Positions 1 through 5,213 of a stretch of 8,496 nucleotides of DNA are shown here, in pieces. Both the position numbers and the translations under genes were made by a program. This DNA is from Dehalococcoidia bacterium (lineage in GTDB: Bacteria > Chloroflexota > Dehalococcoidia > Lucifugimonadales > UBA3495): assembly GCA_003523055.1 (NCBI GenBank), contig DPHC01000024.1:1-8496 (forward strand). Direction: 5' to 3'. Every line of letters begins with the position of its first letter. Position 1 is the stretch's first letter. A model generated the notes under the pieces. It worked only from the letters and a program-made list of their open reading frames with translations, did no database searches and was not told the origin of the DNA.

Positions 1-1
1 T

Positions 2-706
2 CATGGATTTCAAGGACCCGGTGGTTGGTATATTGAAAACTCTTTAACTACTCTCGGTCAGAAAGACCCAGTAAGTGAATATAATTCTCAACTCTGGAAT
101 TCAGGTATCGAGGCAAATAAAAATATAGCACGTAAACAGAAACGTAGGCTCACCTATGTCTCTAATGTTTACGTTCTCAAAGATCCCGCAAACCCTCAGA
201 ACGAAAATCAAGTTCGACTGTACAAGTATGGGAAGAAAATCTGGGATAAACTTAATGATAAGATGAATCCTGAATTTGCAGATGAAACCCCAGTCAATCC
301 ATTTGATTTGTGGGAAGGTGCAAATTTTAAAATAAAGATTCGTAAAGTTGATGGGTATTCAAATTATGATAAGAGTGAATTCGAAAATCCTACTCCTCTT
401 GATGAAGATGAGAATAAGATGGAGACAGTTTGGAAAACAGAACATTCATTAGACGCCTTTACTGATCCAAAGAACTTCAAGACTTATACAGAGTTGAAAG
501 AGAAATTGGATAGAGTACTTGGTTTGTCAACAGGCGATACTACCGAAACCTCAACCGGTCCGGAAGCTCCAAGGAATGCTCCTTTTGATGGAGGATCACC
601 CTATATTCCAAAAGAAGCTGTTTCTCCTACACCTACTCTTGCTACAGCAGCGGGAGAGGAAACTGAAGAAGAGATGAGTTATTTTAAACAACTTGCAGAA
701 GATTAA
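2..706 (+). CDS. 32: Single-stranded DNA-binding protein gp32, 5'-truncated by the window edge
   Basis: This is the T4 gp32 family: it binds ssDNA cooperatively in replication, recombination and repair. The frame is open from base 2 and gives 234 residues. The first visible residues, HGF, align with T4 His64-Gly-Phe, so roughly 60 N-terminal residues lie outside the window. Family landmarks in order are GGWYIE, the core YVLKDPANPQNENQV, then YGKKIWDKL, then PFDLWEGANFKIKI and VDGYSNYDKSEF. These correspond to the T4 segments VVKDPAAPENEGKV, FGKKIWDKI, CPWEGANFVLKV and VSGFSNYDESKF. A Pro/Thr/Ala-rich linker follows, and the acidic tail EETEEEMSYFKQLAED matches the acidic C-terminal protein-interaction tail of gp32. 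The region aligned with the T4 zinc ligands Cys77, Cys87 and Cys90 has no cysteine, although the His64 equivalent is kept. The internal ATG at 263 is not the start, because homology runs well upstream of it. The stop TAA overlaps the stop of the opposing tape measure gene by 4 bp. Confidence 0.95.
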   Translation, partial: HGFQGPGGWYIENSLTTLGQKDPVSEYNSQLWNSGIEANKNIARKQKRRLTYVSNVYVLKDPANPQNENQVRLYKYGKKIWDKLNDKMNPEFADETPVNPFDLWEGANFKIKIRKVDGYSNYDKSEFENPTPLDEDENKMETVWKTEHSLDAFTDPKNFKTYTELKEKLDRVLGLSTGDTTETSTGPEAPRNAPFDGGSPYIPKEAVSPTPTLATAAGEETEEEMSYFKQLAED

Positions 707-2463
707 ACGGGAAGTATATTGGGTGATTCAGGTCTAATACTTGGAGCTGGCATCATACCAATAGTTCTACTGTTATTTGTGGTCACAGGAGTATTATTAA
801 CTACATTCATAACGGTAGTTCCTCCTGGTGATCTTAAATCAATTGCATCTAATTGAAGTTTTGATAACATTTGCGCTGCTTGCATGAAAAGGCTTGCAGC
901 GTGATTGTCTAACACTAGTTCTGGTGCAGATTGTTTACCATGAAGCATAGCTAATCCAGTCTTTTTGACTAATCCACCTTCAGCAAATTGTTGCAAATTC
1001 TGTAGTCTTGTTTGCATATTTGCAATATTTTCATCATCACGTTCATCGGTCCAGAAATTACCTGTGCCAGCCGCAGGTTTTGCTTTTTCCGTAGCGATAT
1101 TCTTTGTGAGATTTGCCATTTCAGCTGCTCTATCTTTTGGAGACATTTTTGATGCATCTTCATCACCACCAAGCCAAGTCGGTCGCTTTGGTATAATACT
1201 TTTTACTCCAGCCACGATATTATCAATCATATTCCTAAACATTTCTATAACTTTATCGACTATACCAATTTCTTTTCCATCTTCACCTTTAAAGGTTAGA
1301 AGATTTGTAAACCAAGTTTTCACCTTTGTCCATATATCATTTACAAATGTAGTTAAATTTGTCCATCCTGTAGCAATACCTTCTCCGGCCCAATTCAATA
1401 AATTTGTAAACCAAGTTTTCACTTTTGTCCAGACCTCTCCTACATAAGTAGTAAGATTTGTCCATCCCGCTAATACAATTGGCGTTCCCCAATTGAACAA
1501 TTTTGTAAACCACGCCTTAACATCAGTCCAAACTTCTCCTATATAAGTAGTAAGATTTGACCATCCTTCAGTTATTCCAACTGGGGCCCATGCCCATAAT
1601 TCTTTAAACCAAGTTACTACTTTTGTCCATATTTCTCCCATAAATTTAGTAACACTTCCCCAAACTTTTTTGAACCATGAACCAATACTATCGAAAGCTT
1701 TTGCTATTTTCTTTGCTCCAATAAAACCGAGAATTCCACCAATAGCAGCTCCAACTAGTCCACCGACCAGTGTTCCAATTACGGGAACGACACTTCCAAT
1801 TCCTGCACCTATCATTGCCCATTTTCCAGCATTTTTAAAGCTATTCTTAATACCACCATCAGCTTCTCCACCAAAGAAACCACCCAGAAAACCCGAAATT
1901 TTACTTACTCCCCAATTCATAGAATTCATTGCACCATCGAAACCAGATTTGAGTGCCATTACTAATCCTGCAACTATTGCAGCGGGGCCCAGAAATTTCA
2001 TTATGGTTGGTCCCAACAACGTTGAAAATTTTGTTCCTATGCTAGCAAATGCTGTTTTGATTCCTGTAAATAAAGTTGTTCCCAGAGTAGCGAGTAATTT
2101 CTTAATTCCACCTTTTCCAAATAGACTTCCTAATGTAAAACCTCCCATCATCATTTTTGTACTTAAAAGATCCTTAATCATACCAAGGAATCCACCACCA
2201 CCATCTTCTGTATTTTGAGCCCAATTCAAAACATTAACATCAGTCACACCTAGTTTAGCTTTCCTTGCTCTTCCAGCTTCCTTCCTTGCCTCTGCTTCAC
2301 CTGCAGCAGCTCCTTCAGTTGCATCTAATGACGCCTTACTTTGTGCAACTAAAGTTTCTGTTAAACGTTGTACATTAGCAAGACCTTCTCCGGTGGTACC
2401 ATTCAGTCTAGAAAGTTTACCACTAACTTCACTTAATGTTTTGTTTTGATCTCCGTCTGCCAT
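703..2463 (-). CDS. Tail tape measure protein with Trp-rich 33-residue repeats
   Basis: This 586-aa protein is the likely ruler for tail tube length. Residues 1-90 are polar and helix-prone (Ala/Glu/Lys-rich at 40-70). Residues 157-172 and 213-250 are hydrophobic and Gly-rich with glycine-zipper spacing, as in tape measure proteins that enter the host membrane at ejection. Residues 279-393 hold three full and one partial 33-residue repeats (three times 11) with fixed Trp/Phe positions, as WTKVKTWFTNLL; 11-residue Trp/Phe repeats are known in tape measure proteins. Residues 493-533 carry the common C-terminal motif FAEGGLVKKTGLAMLHGK with APELVLDNHAASLF, followed by an Asn-rich stretch. T4 gp29 has about 590 residues for a tail of roughly 100 nm; at about 0.15 nm per residue this one predicts about 88 nm. 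The ATG directly abuts the stop of the upstream frame (GGATAAATG), with AGGA only 3 nt before it, suggesting translational coupling. Homology to gp29 itself is not evident by eye. Confidence 0.85.
   Translation of the reverse strand: MADGDQNKTLSEVSGKLSRLNGTTGEGLANVQRLTETLVAQSKASLDATEGAAAGEAEARKEAGRARKAKLGVTDVNVLNWAQNTEDGGGGFLGMIKDLLSTKMMMGGFTLGSLFGKGGIKKLLATLGTTLFTGIKTAFASIGTKFSTLLGPTIMKFLGPAAIVAGLVMALKSGFDGAMNSMNWGVSKISGFLGGFFGGEADGGIKNSFKNAGKWAMIGAGIGSVVPVIGTLVGGLVGAAIGGILGFIGAKKIAKAFDSIGSWFKKVWGSVTKFMGEIWTKVVTWFKELWAWAPVGITEGWSNLTTYIGEVWTDVKAWFTKLFNWGTPIVLAGWTNLTTYVGEVWTKVKTWFTNLLNWAGEGIATGWTNLTTFVNDIWTKVKTWFTNLLTFKGEDGKEIGIVDKVIEMFRNMIDNIVAGVKSIIPKRPTWLGGDEDASKMSPKDRAAEMANLTKNIATEKAKPAAGTGNFWTDERDDENIANMQTRLQNLQQFAEGGLVKKTGLAMLHGKQSAPELVLDNHAASLFMQAAQMLSKLQLDAIDLRSPGGTTVMNVVNNTPVTTNNSRTIGMMPAPSIRPESPNILPV
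1285..1629 (-). repeat. 99-bp in-frame tandem repeats in the tape measure gene
   Basis: There are three complete 99-bp units (33 codons, starting at the Trp codons read from 1629, 1530 and 1431) and a partial fourth unit from 1332 to about 1285. Each unit starts WT(K/D)V(K/V)(T/A)WF and later has GW(T/S)NLTT(Y/F). The two downstream copies are nearly identical in DNA: compare tttgtaaaccaagttttcac at 1304-1323 with the same string at 1403-1422. This suggests recent duplication or conversion between units. Adding or losing a unit would keep the reading frame and change the protein by 33 residues. Confidence 0.9.
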
Positions 2464-2664
2464 TTATCCTGCTTTCGCTTTTCTATTTTGTTCAGCAATT
2501 CTTGAATTTTCTTCTTTTAACCATTGTTGTAATAATAACACATATACTTGTCTTTCAAATGGAATCATATTTTCAATATCAGAAAGACTCCACTTATGAT
2601 GCTGAATCATGGCGAAGTTTGTTTGAAAATGATTCGCCAGGGAGTCATGACTCAGCGCTATCCG
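2464..2664 (-). CDS. Short -1 frame, probable C-terminal extension of gp26 by frameshifting (gp51-like or lambda T-like)
   Basis: This frame is open for 66 codons, from the gp26 slippery site to a TAA that abuts the tape measure ATG. Its sequence is strongly protein-like: FAMIQHHKWSLSDIENMIPF, then ERQVYVLLLQQWLKEENSRI, then a Lys/Ala-rich end. That is an amphipathic helical peptide with a WSLxDIExMxPFER core, resembling the small protein found just before tape measure genes. The first ATG in frame is codon 19 (2610-2608), giving only 48 aa. It has no Shine-Dalgarno (upstream bases AAACTTCGCC) and would discard the plausible lead-in NHFQTNF. No ATG, GTG or TTG occurs earlier in this frame. 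I therefore read it mainly as the tail of a 310-aa gp26 fusion (244 + 66 residues, spanning 3395 to 2464). A separate 48-aa product from 2610 remains possible. The position between gp26 and the tape measure gene fits a chaperone of the tape measure protein; gp51 of T4 is a hub assembly factor. Confidence 0.75.
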   Translation of the reverse strand, partial: RIALSHDSLANHFQTNFAMIQHHKWSLSDIENMIPFERQVYVLLLQQWLKEENSRIAEQNRKAKAG

Positions 2665-2670
2665 AAAAAA
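2635..2670 (-). promoter_or_regulatory. Putative -1 programmed ribosomal frameshift site: slippery T_TTT_TTC plus hairpin
   Basis: Read on the minus strand in the gp26 frame, the codons are GCT TTT TTC GGA TAG. Bases 2670-2664 form the heptamer T_TTT_TTC, which lets both tRNAs re-pair on TTT TTT after a one-base backward slip. The gp26 stop is one codon further on. After a 6-nt spacer (GGATAG), a hairpin can form at 2657-2635. Its inner stem is GAGT/ACTC with loop CATG, inside the palindrome GAGTCATGACTC. An internal loop separates that from an outer CGC/GCG stem. Slippery site, spacer, structure and nearby zero-frame stop are all in the usual arrangement. The frame after the slip is open for 66 codons. 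The +1 frame closes at a TGA within a few codons. Confidence 0.75.
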
Positions 2671-3395
2671 GCATCAATCCCCTGAAGCATCAAGGGTGTA
2701 GATTTTTTACATTTAGAACATGTCCACGTAACCTCTTTATTCAATCTCGGCATATCTTCAAAAAAACTTCTAACTTTACCAAATTGTTCCGAATTAAGAG
2801 ATTCGATAAAATCATTTAATTCTGTTTTAGTAGTATCTTTTGATTTATATATCTCTTCACCTTCCCAAATATATTCAATAGATTCATTAATTAGTTTAAA
2901 TATTTCATCAGCTGATGGATCTGTACCTGAAGCAATAAATTTTTGCATTGAATCAAGTTCAGGATATTTTAATTTTAGTCCAATATCTTTTGTGATGTTT
3001 ATTTTACCATCACTTACTTTAGAAGTAGATACTTCTATATCATCAATATTAATATTTATTTTACAACTCTGTGAACAATTTCCGTTTTCTTCTTCACACT
3101 CTATTTGTTCAGGTTTTGGAAGTTCAATCGTTATTTCATCTCCAACTGATTTTCCCCGAAGTTGTAAAAAGAAATATTCAATATCAAATGGTGCAAGGGT
3201 TTTGATATCGATTTTACTTTCTGCACATGCAACCAAAACATCTTTTACTGCGTTGGTTATTGAAGCACCATCGCCTTGTGCTGCCATCATTAACATCTTT
3301 TCTTCTTTCACAAGGAAAGGCCTATATTTAATTTTTTGTCCGGTGGACGGTATTGTCAATTCATAAGTAGGTGTTGCTACTTTTGGTAATGCCAT
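2658..3395 (-). CDS. 26: gp26-like baseplate hub/tail assembly protein
   Basis: This 245-aa protein is of the T4-like gp26 type. The N-terminus (ATPTYELTIPSTGQKIKYRP, then FLVKEEKMLMMA) is the family signature, followed by DIEYFFLQLRGKSVGDEI (residues 71-88) and a C-terminal part ending LMLQGIDAFFG. T4 gp26 has about 208 residues and is needed for hub assembly; whether it stays in the virion is unclear. Cys107-x3-Cys111 (with Cys100 nearby) and Cys226-x2-Cys229 could form a split zinc knuckle; this is inference from spacing only. The start has a strong Shine-Dalgarno, TAGGAGAATATT-ATG. The stop (TAG, 2660-2658) lies one codon after a slippery heptamer, so a fraction of product may be extended into the next frame as in the lambda G/GT tail assembly chaperones. 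By position just before the tape measure gene, a chaperone role is at least as likely as a structural one. Confidence 0.85.
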   Translation of the reverse strand: MALPKVATPTYELTIPSTGQKIKYRPFLVKEEKMLMMAAQGDGASITNAVKDVLVACAESKIDIKTLAPFDIEYFFLQLRGKSVGDEITIELPKPEQIECEEENGNCSQSCKININIDDIEVSTSKVSDGKINITKDIGLKLKYPELDSMQKFIASGTDPSADEIFKLINESIEYIWEGEEIYKSKDTTKTELNDFIESLNSEQFGKVRSFFEDMPRLNKEVTWTCSKCKKSTPLMLQGIDAFFG

Positions 3396-3408
3396 AATAT
3401 TCTCCTAT
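3396..3408 (-). promoter_or_regulatory. Strong ribosome binding site of gp26
   Basis: On the minus strand TAGGAGAATATT precedes the ATG, giving AGGAG about 7 nt upstream. This is the best Shine-Dalgarno of the minus-strand block; the neighbouring minus genes have only AAAGATAA-type leaders or none. It fits high expression of gp26, whose product may be needed in excess over its frameshifted form. Confidence 0.7.
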
Positions 3409-3419
3409 AATGCATTATA
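3406..3419. repeat. Perfect 14-bp palindrome TATAATGCATTATA upstream of gp26
   Basis: The 14 bases read the same on both strands and carry a TATAAT hexamer in each direction. They lie between the gp54-like stop (TGA, 3436-3434) and the gp26 Shine-Dalgarno. It could act as a -10 element for a gp26 promoter, as a protein site or as a weak hairpin. A TTGATA lies upstream on the minus strand, but only 12 nt away, too close for an ordinary sigma-70 promoter. The function is therefore open, and the AT-rich setting makes chance palindromes more likely. Confidence 0.4.
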
Positions 3420-3433
3420 ATATTTTAATTTTA

Positions 3434-4090
3434 TCAAAATCCTCTAGCAGTTTTAGTAGGATCTTTTTTAAATTCAGCAAGTCTTGAGTCAGTAAATCCA
3501 GAAGCAGAAGCTTGCTCACTCGCCTGCCTTTTGCCTTTTGTGTTTCTTGCCCAATATTTATATTGTATTTGAACATCAAAAGCTGCAGAATCATAGTCAT
3601 CTTCACCCCATGAGAGCTCTGATTCCTGAATAGAAGCCGGCCAAGCTTCTAGTATGTGTGCATAATAATTTTCTTTTCCCGGTACTGAATCCGAAGCAGT
3701 TTCTGAATAATGATATATTTTTATGTCTCCTGTCATATCATCATAATATCTCATATTTCGGCTTTTAGCTGGTTGAATATGATCTATCCAATCTTCCCAA
3801 AATGTCCTAGGAGCAAAATTATTAGTATTATAAAAACTTAAAGTTATAGGTTCATATGTAACACCGTATGGTTTTAAAACTTCTATACCATAAATTCTGT
3901 CTTCTGTTGTGTCAAAAGCTACTGCTGGTATTTCTGCCTGCCTACAAAGGAAGGTAATAGATTCAGCTGGAACCGAAGAGGCCAATCCTGCAGGTGGAAC
4001 AACTGTAACAGTAAATCTACTATTTTTAGCAAGTCCGCCAAGACTGCCAGCATTATTTAAAAAATCAGCAGGATTAAATGGATTTCGCAT
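3434..4090 (-). CDS. Tail-tube-fold protein, gp54-like tube initiator or gp19-like tube protein
   Basis: This 218-aa protein has the layout of the T4-like gp19/gp54 tube family. It opens with FLNNAGSLGGLAKNSRFTV, where the strand SRFTVTVVPP begins. Next come ITFLCRQAEIPAVAFDTTED (residues about 45-64), RIYGIEVLKPYGVTYEPITL with SFYN, and FWEDWIDHIQP. Then follow YYDDMTGDIKIY, the conserved EAWPASIQESELSWGEDD, and a closing strand FDVQIQYKYW. The last 40 or so residues are polar. T4 gp19 has 163 residues and gp54 320, so length does not decide between them. Its position beside gp26, the tape measure gene and hub genes favours the baseplate tube initiator gp54 over the major tube protein, which usually follows the sheath gene gp18. 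The start is preceded by AAGAAAGATAATA rather than a clear Shine-Dalgarno. The upstream gene ends 15 nt away. Confidence 0.7.
   Translation of the reverse strand: MRNPFNPADFLNNAGSLGGLAKNSRFTVTVVPPAGLASSVPAESITFLCRQAEIPAVAFDTTEDRIYGIEVLKPYGVTYEPITLSFYNTNNFAPRTFWEDWIDHIQPAKSRNMRYYDDMTGDIKIYHYSETASDSVPGKENYYAHILEAWPASIQESELSWGEDDYDSAAFDVQIQYKYWARNTKGKRQASEQASASGFTDSRLAEFKKDPTKTARGF
3555..3562 (-). promoter_or_regulatory. Possible T4-type late promoter octamer inside the gp54-like gene
   Basis: The minus strand reads TATAAATA here, an exact match to the T4 late promoter core. It would start a transcript about 150 nt upstream of gp26. It also encodes Tyr-Lys-Tyr of the YKYW strand in the tube protein, so coding constraint alone could produce it. 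I consider it weak. Confidence 0.3.
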
Positions 4091-4105
4091 TATTATCTTT
4101 CTTAA

Positions 4106-4714
4106 TTAGTATGTTAACATCTTAGCTTTACTATCCATCCAGACAGCTGTTTTGTTTTTTCCTTTAAATCGTTCTACAGGTAAAAATAGAGCTGTACCCC
4201 ATTCATCAGCATTAACAGGAACCATTGTTCCCATATGTGAATTTAGATACCTATGAATACACGGCTTTGCTCTTTTGAGTTTTGTAAAATTTCCTAAACT
4301 TCTATATGTCATACGTAATCTGGTTGTTTCATCTAACTTGTCATTATTAGCAAACATTTGAAGTTGGTCTAATAATATAGCTCTATCTTTAGGATATAGA
4401 TAATGAAAATTGATACCCAAAAACCCATCACGATATCTTTCAATTGGAATTACTAAAGGAAAAGCATCCCAATACGGAAGTGTATCTTTATGTTTTGCAT
4501 CATATACAAAAAAATACATACTACCTTTTCGCCAAAATGAAGTTTTGTTATTCCTTGATAAAATTTTTCCTGGGCTTCTAACTTCATTTAAAGTTTTTTT
4601 TACTACTGCCTGTTTAACAAGTTTTTTAAACCATGCCTTTGCTACTTTTTCTCTTAATGCAGTTAAACCGGCACGTATAGTGTTTGCTAAGAGAGATAAT
4701 AAAGGTACAGCCAT
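4106..4714 (-). CDS. Conserved T4-like phage protein of unknown function, 202 aa
   Basis: I do not recognise a T4 gene number for this protein with confidence. Residues 1-43 are basic, Leu/Ala-rich and helix-prone (LLSLLANTIRAGLTALREKV). A compact aromatic core follows: MYFFVYDAKHKDTLPYWDAF (66-85), IPIERYRDGFLGINFHYLYP (89-108), and near the end VPVNADEWGTALFLPVERF (165-183). Density of Tyr, Trp and Phe suggests a small folded beta-rich domain, not a fibre or membrane protein. It sits between gp4 (37 nt upstream) and the tube-fold gene (15 nt downstream) in the minus-strand late block. A virion assembly role such as head completion, DNA end protection or tail completion is therefore plausible, by context only. 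The leader AAAAGATAAAC before the ATG lacks a strong Shine-Dalgarno and resembles the leader of the next gene. Confidence 0.8.
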   Translation of the reverse strand: MAVPLLSLLANTIRAGLTALREKVAKAWFKKLVKQAVVKKTLNEVRSPGKILSRNNKTSFWRKGSMYFFVYDAKHKDTLPYWDAFPLVIPIERYRDGFLGINFHYLYPKDRAILLDQLQMFANNDKLDETTRLRMTYRSLGNFTKLKRAKPCIHRYLNSHMGTMVPVNADEWGTALFLPVERFKGKNKTAVWMDSKAKMLTY

Positions 4715-4751
4715 GTTTATCTTTTATTATTGGTTAAAATGCTGTAACTAT

Positions 4752-5171
4752 TTAGTACTTAAGATGATCTTCGGTCATTATTTCCCATCTCCAACCCTTG
4801 TTTTCACAAAATTCTTCCGCGGCTTTCCATTTAGCTTCGTTAACTCCCCATGTTCTTACTTCTTTTAGATATCGTCTTTTATGTCTAGGATTCAGTTTGG
4901 GAGCTTTGGTCTGCTTTTTTGGTTTAATTTCAATTAGAATTTCATTTTTAGATGTTTTAACCCAAAAGTCTGGATAATATCTATGCCATTTACCATCAAT
5001 AGGAGATTTATATGGAATAACAACTTCTTCACTTGACCATCGCAAGATTTCAGGTTGTCGATCTAGGTGTTTCATGAACTTTAACTCCCACCCAGAACGA
5101 TAAATAATTTTAGTATAATCACCTTTATATTTTTTATAATTTTGTGGTCTAAACTTACCTCTGTATGCCAT
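4752..5171 (-). CDS. 4: Head completion protein gp4 (TnsA/PD-(D/E)xK nuclease-like fold)
   Basis: This 139-aa protein matches T4 gp4 (about 150 aa), which completes filled heads before tail joining. The N-terminus MAYRGKFRPQNYKKYKGD parallels T4 MAYSGKWVPKNISKYRGD, which fixes the start. It continues with IIYRSGWELKFMKHLD, VIPY, HRYYPDFWV, EILIEIKPKKQT, and the C-terminal block VNEAKWKAAEEFCENKGW then IMTEDHLKY. Candidate active-site residues of the TnsA-like nuclease fold are all present: Glu29 in the GWE element, Pro67-Asp68, and Glu81-x-Lys83. This suggests the fold is catalytically intact, although a nuclease reaction in head completion is inference. It is the first gene of the minus-strand block, divergent from gp48. 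The bases before its ATG (TCTATATATTTAT) hold no Shine-Dalgarno, which is odd for a late gene. Confidence 0.93.
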   Translation of the reverse strand: MAYRGKFRPQNYKKYKGDYTKIIYRSGWELKFMKHLDRQPEILRWSSEEVVIPYKSPIDGKWHRYYPDFWVKTSKNEILIEIKPKKQTKAPKLNPRHKRRYLKEVRTWGVNEAKWKAAEEFCENKGWRWEIMTEDHLKY

Positions 5172-5178
5172 ATAAATA
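5171..5178 (+). promoter_or_regulatory. T4-type late promoter for gp48-gp53-gp27-gp5
   Basis: TATAAATA is an exact match to the T4 late promoter octamer (the gp55 sigma-type -10 element, used with gp33 and the sliding clamp). It overlaps the first base of gp4 on the other strand and points toward gp48. A start about 6 nt downstream of the octamer would leave a leader of roughly 35 nt containing the gp48 ribosome binding site. Location in the only divergent intergenic region of the window supports it. The AT-rich composition raises the chance of a random match. Confidence 0.65.
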
Positions 5179-5208
5179 TATAGATGTTTAAAAATAACAG
5201 TTATAACT

Positions 5209-5213
5209 AAGGA
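5209..5213 (+). promoter_or_regulatory. Ribosome binding site of gp48
   Basis: AAGGA ends 6 nt before the ATG at 5220, a typical Shine-Dalgarno distance. The same AAGGA or AAAGGA element recurs before gp53 and gp27 in this operon. Confidence 0.75.

Noticed and set aside
969..1172. Minus-strand 67-codon frame overlapping the tape measure C-terminal region
   Set aside because: Out-of-frame shadow on the same strand with no initiation signal.
965..1447. Plus-strand open frame of 160 codons opposite the tape measure gene
   Set aside because: It is the antisense shadow of the tape measure gene, lying over the Trp repeats and C-terminal region, with low-complexity Ser/Phe/Val composition, no ribosome site and no family resemblance.
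1285..1629. CRISPR array suggested by evenly spaced 99-bp repeats
   Set aside because: The repeats are in-frame coding units of the tape measure protein with no short palindromic repeat and no unique spacers.
1670..2218. Plus-strand open frame of 182 codons, Pro/Ile-rich
   Set aside because: Antisense to the Gly-rich segment of the tape measure gene; glycine codons read in reverse give proline, which explains the composition.
2607..2648. ATG at 2648-2646 (minus) as start of a small gene after gp26
   Set aside because: It is in the gp26 frame, and that frame closes after 13 codons, so it does not reach the conserved helical segment.
2436..2819. Plus-strand open frame of 127 codons across the gp26/tape measure junction
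   Set aside because: It overlaps the gp26 C-terminus and the -1 extension on the opposite strand. Both of those encode recognisable protein, and this frame does not.
4410..4868. Plus-strand open frame of 152 codons
   Set aside because: It is antisense to both gp4 and the 202-aa gene, which are well supported; Phe-rich and without a ribosome site.
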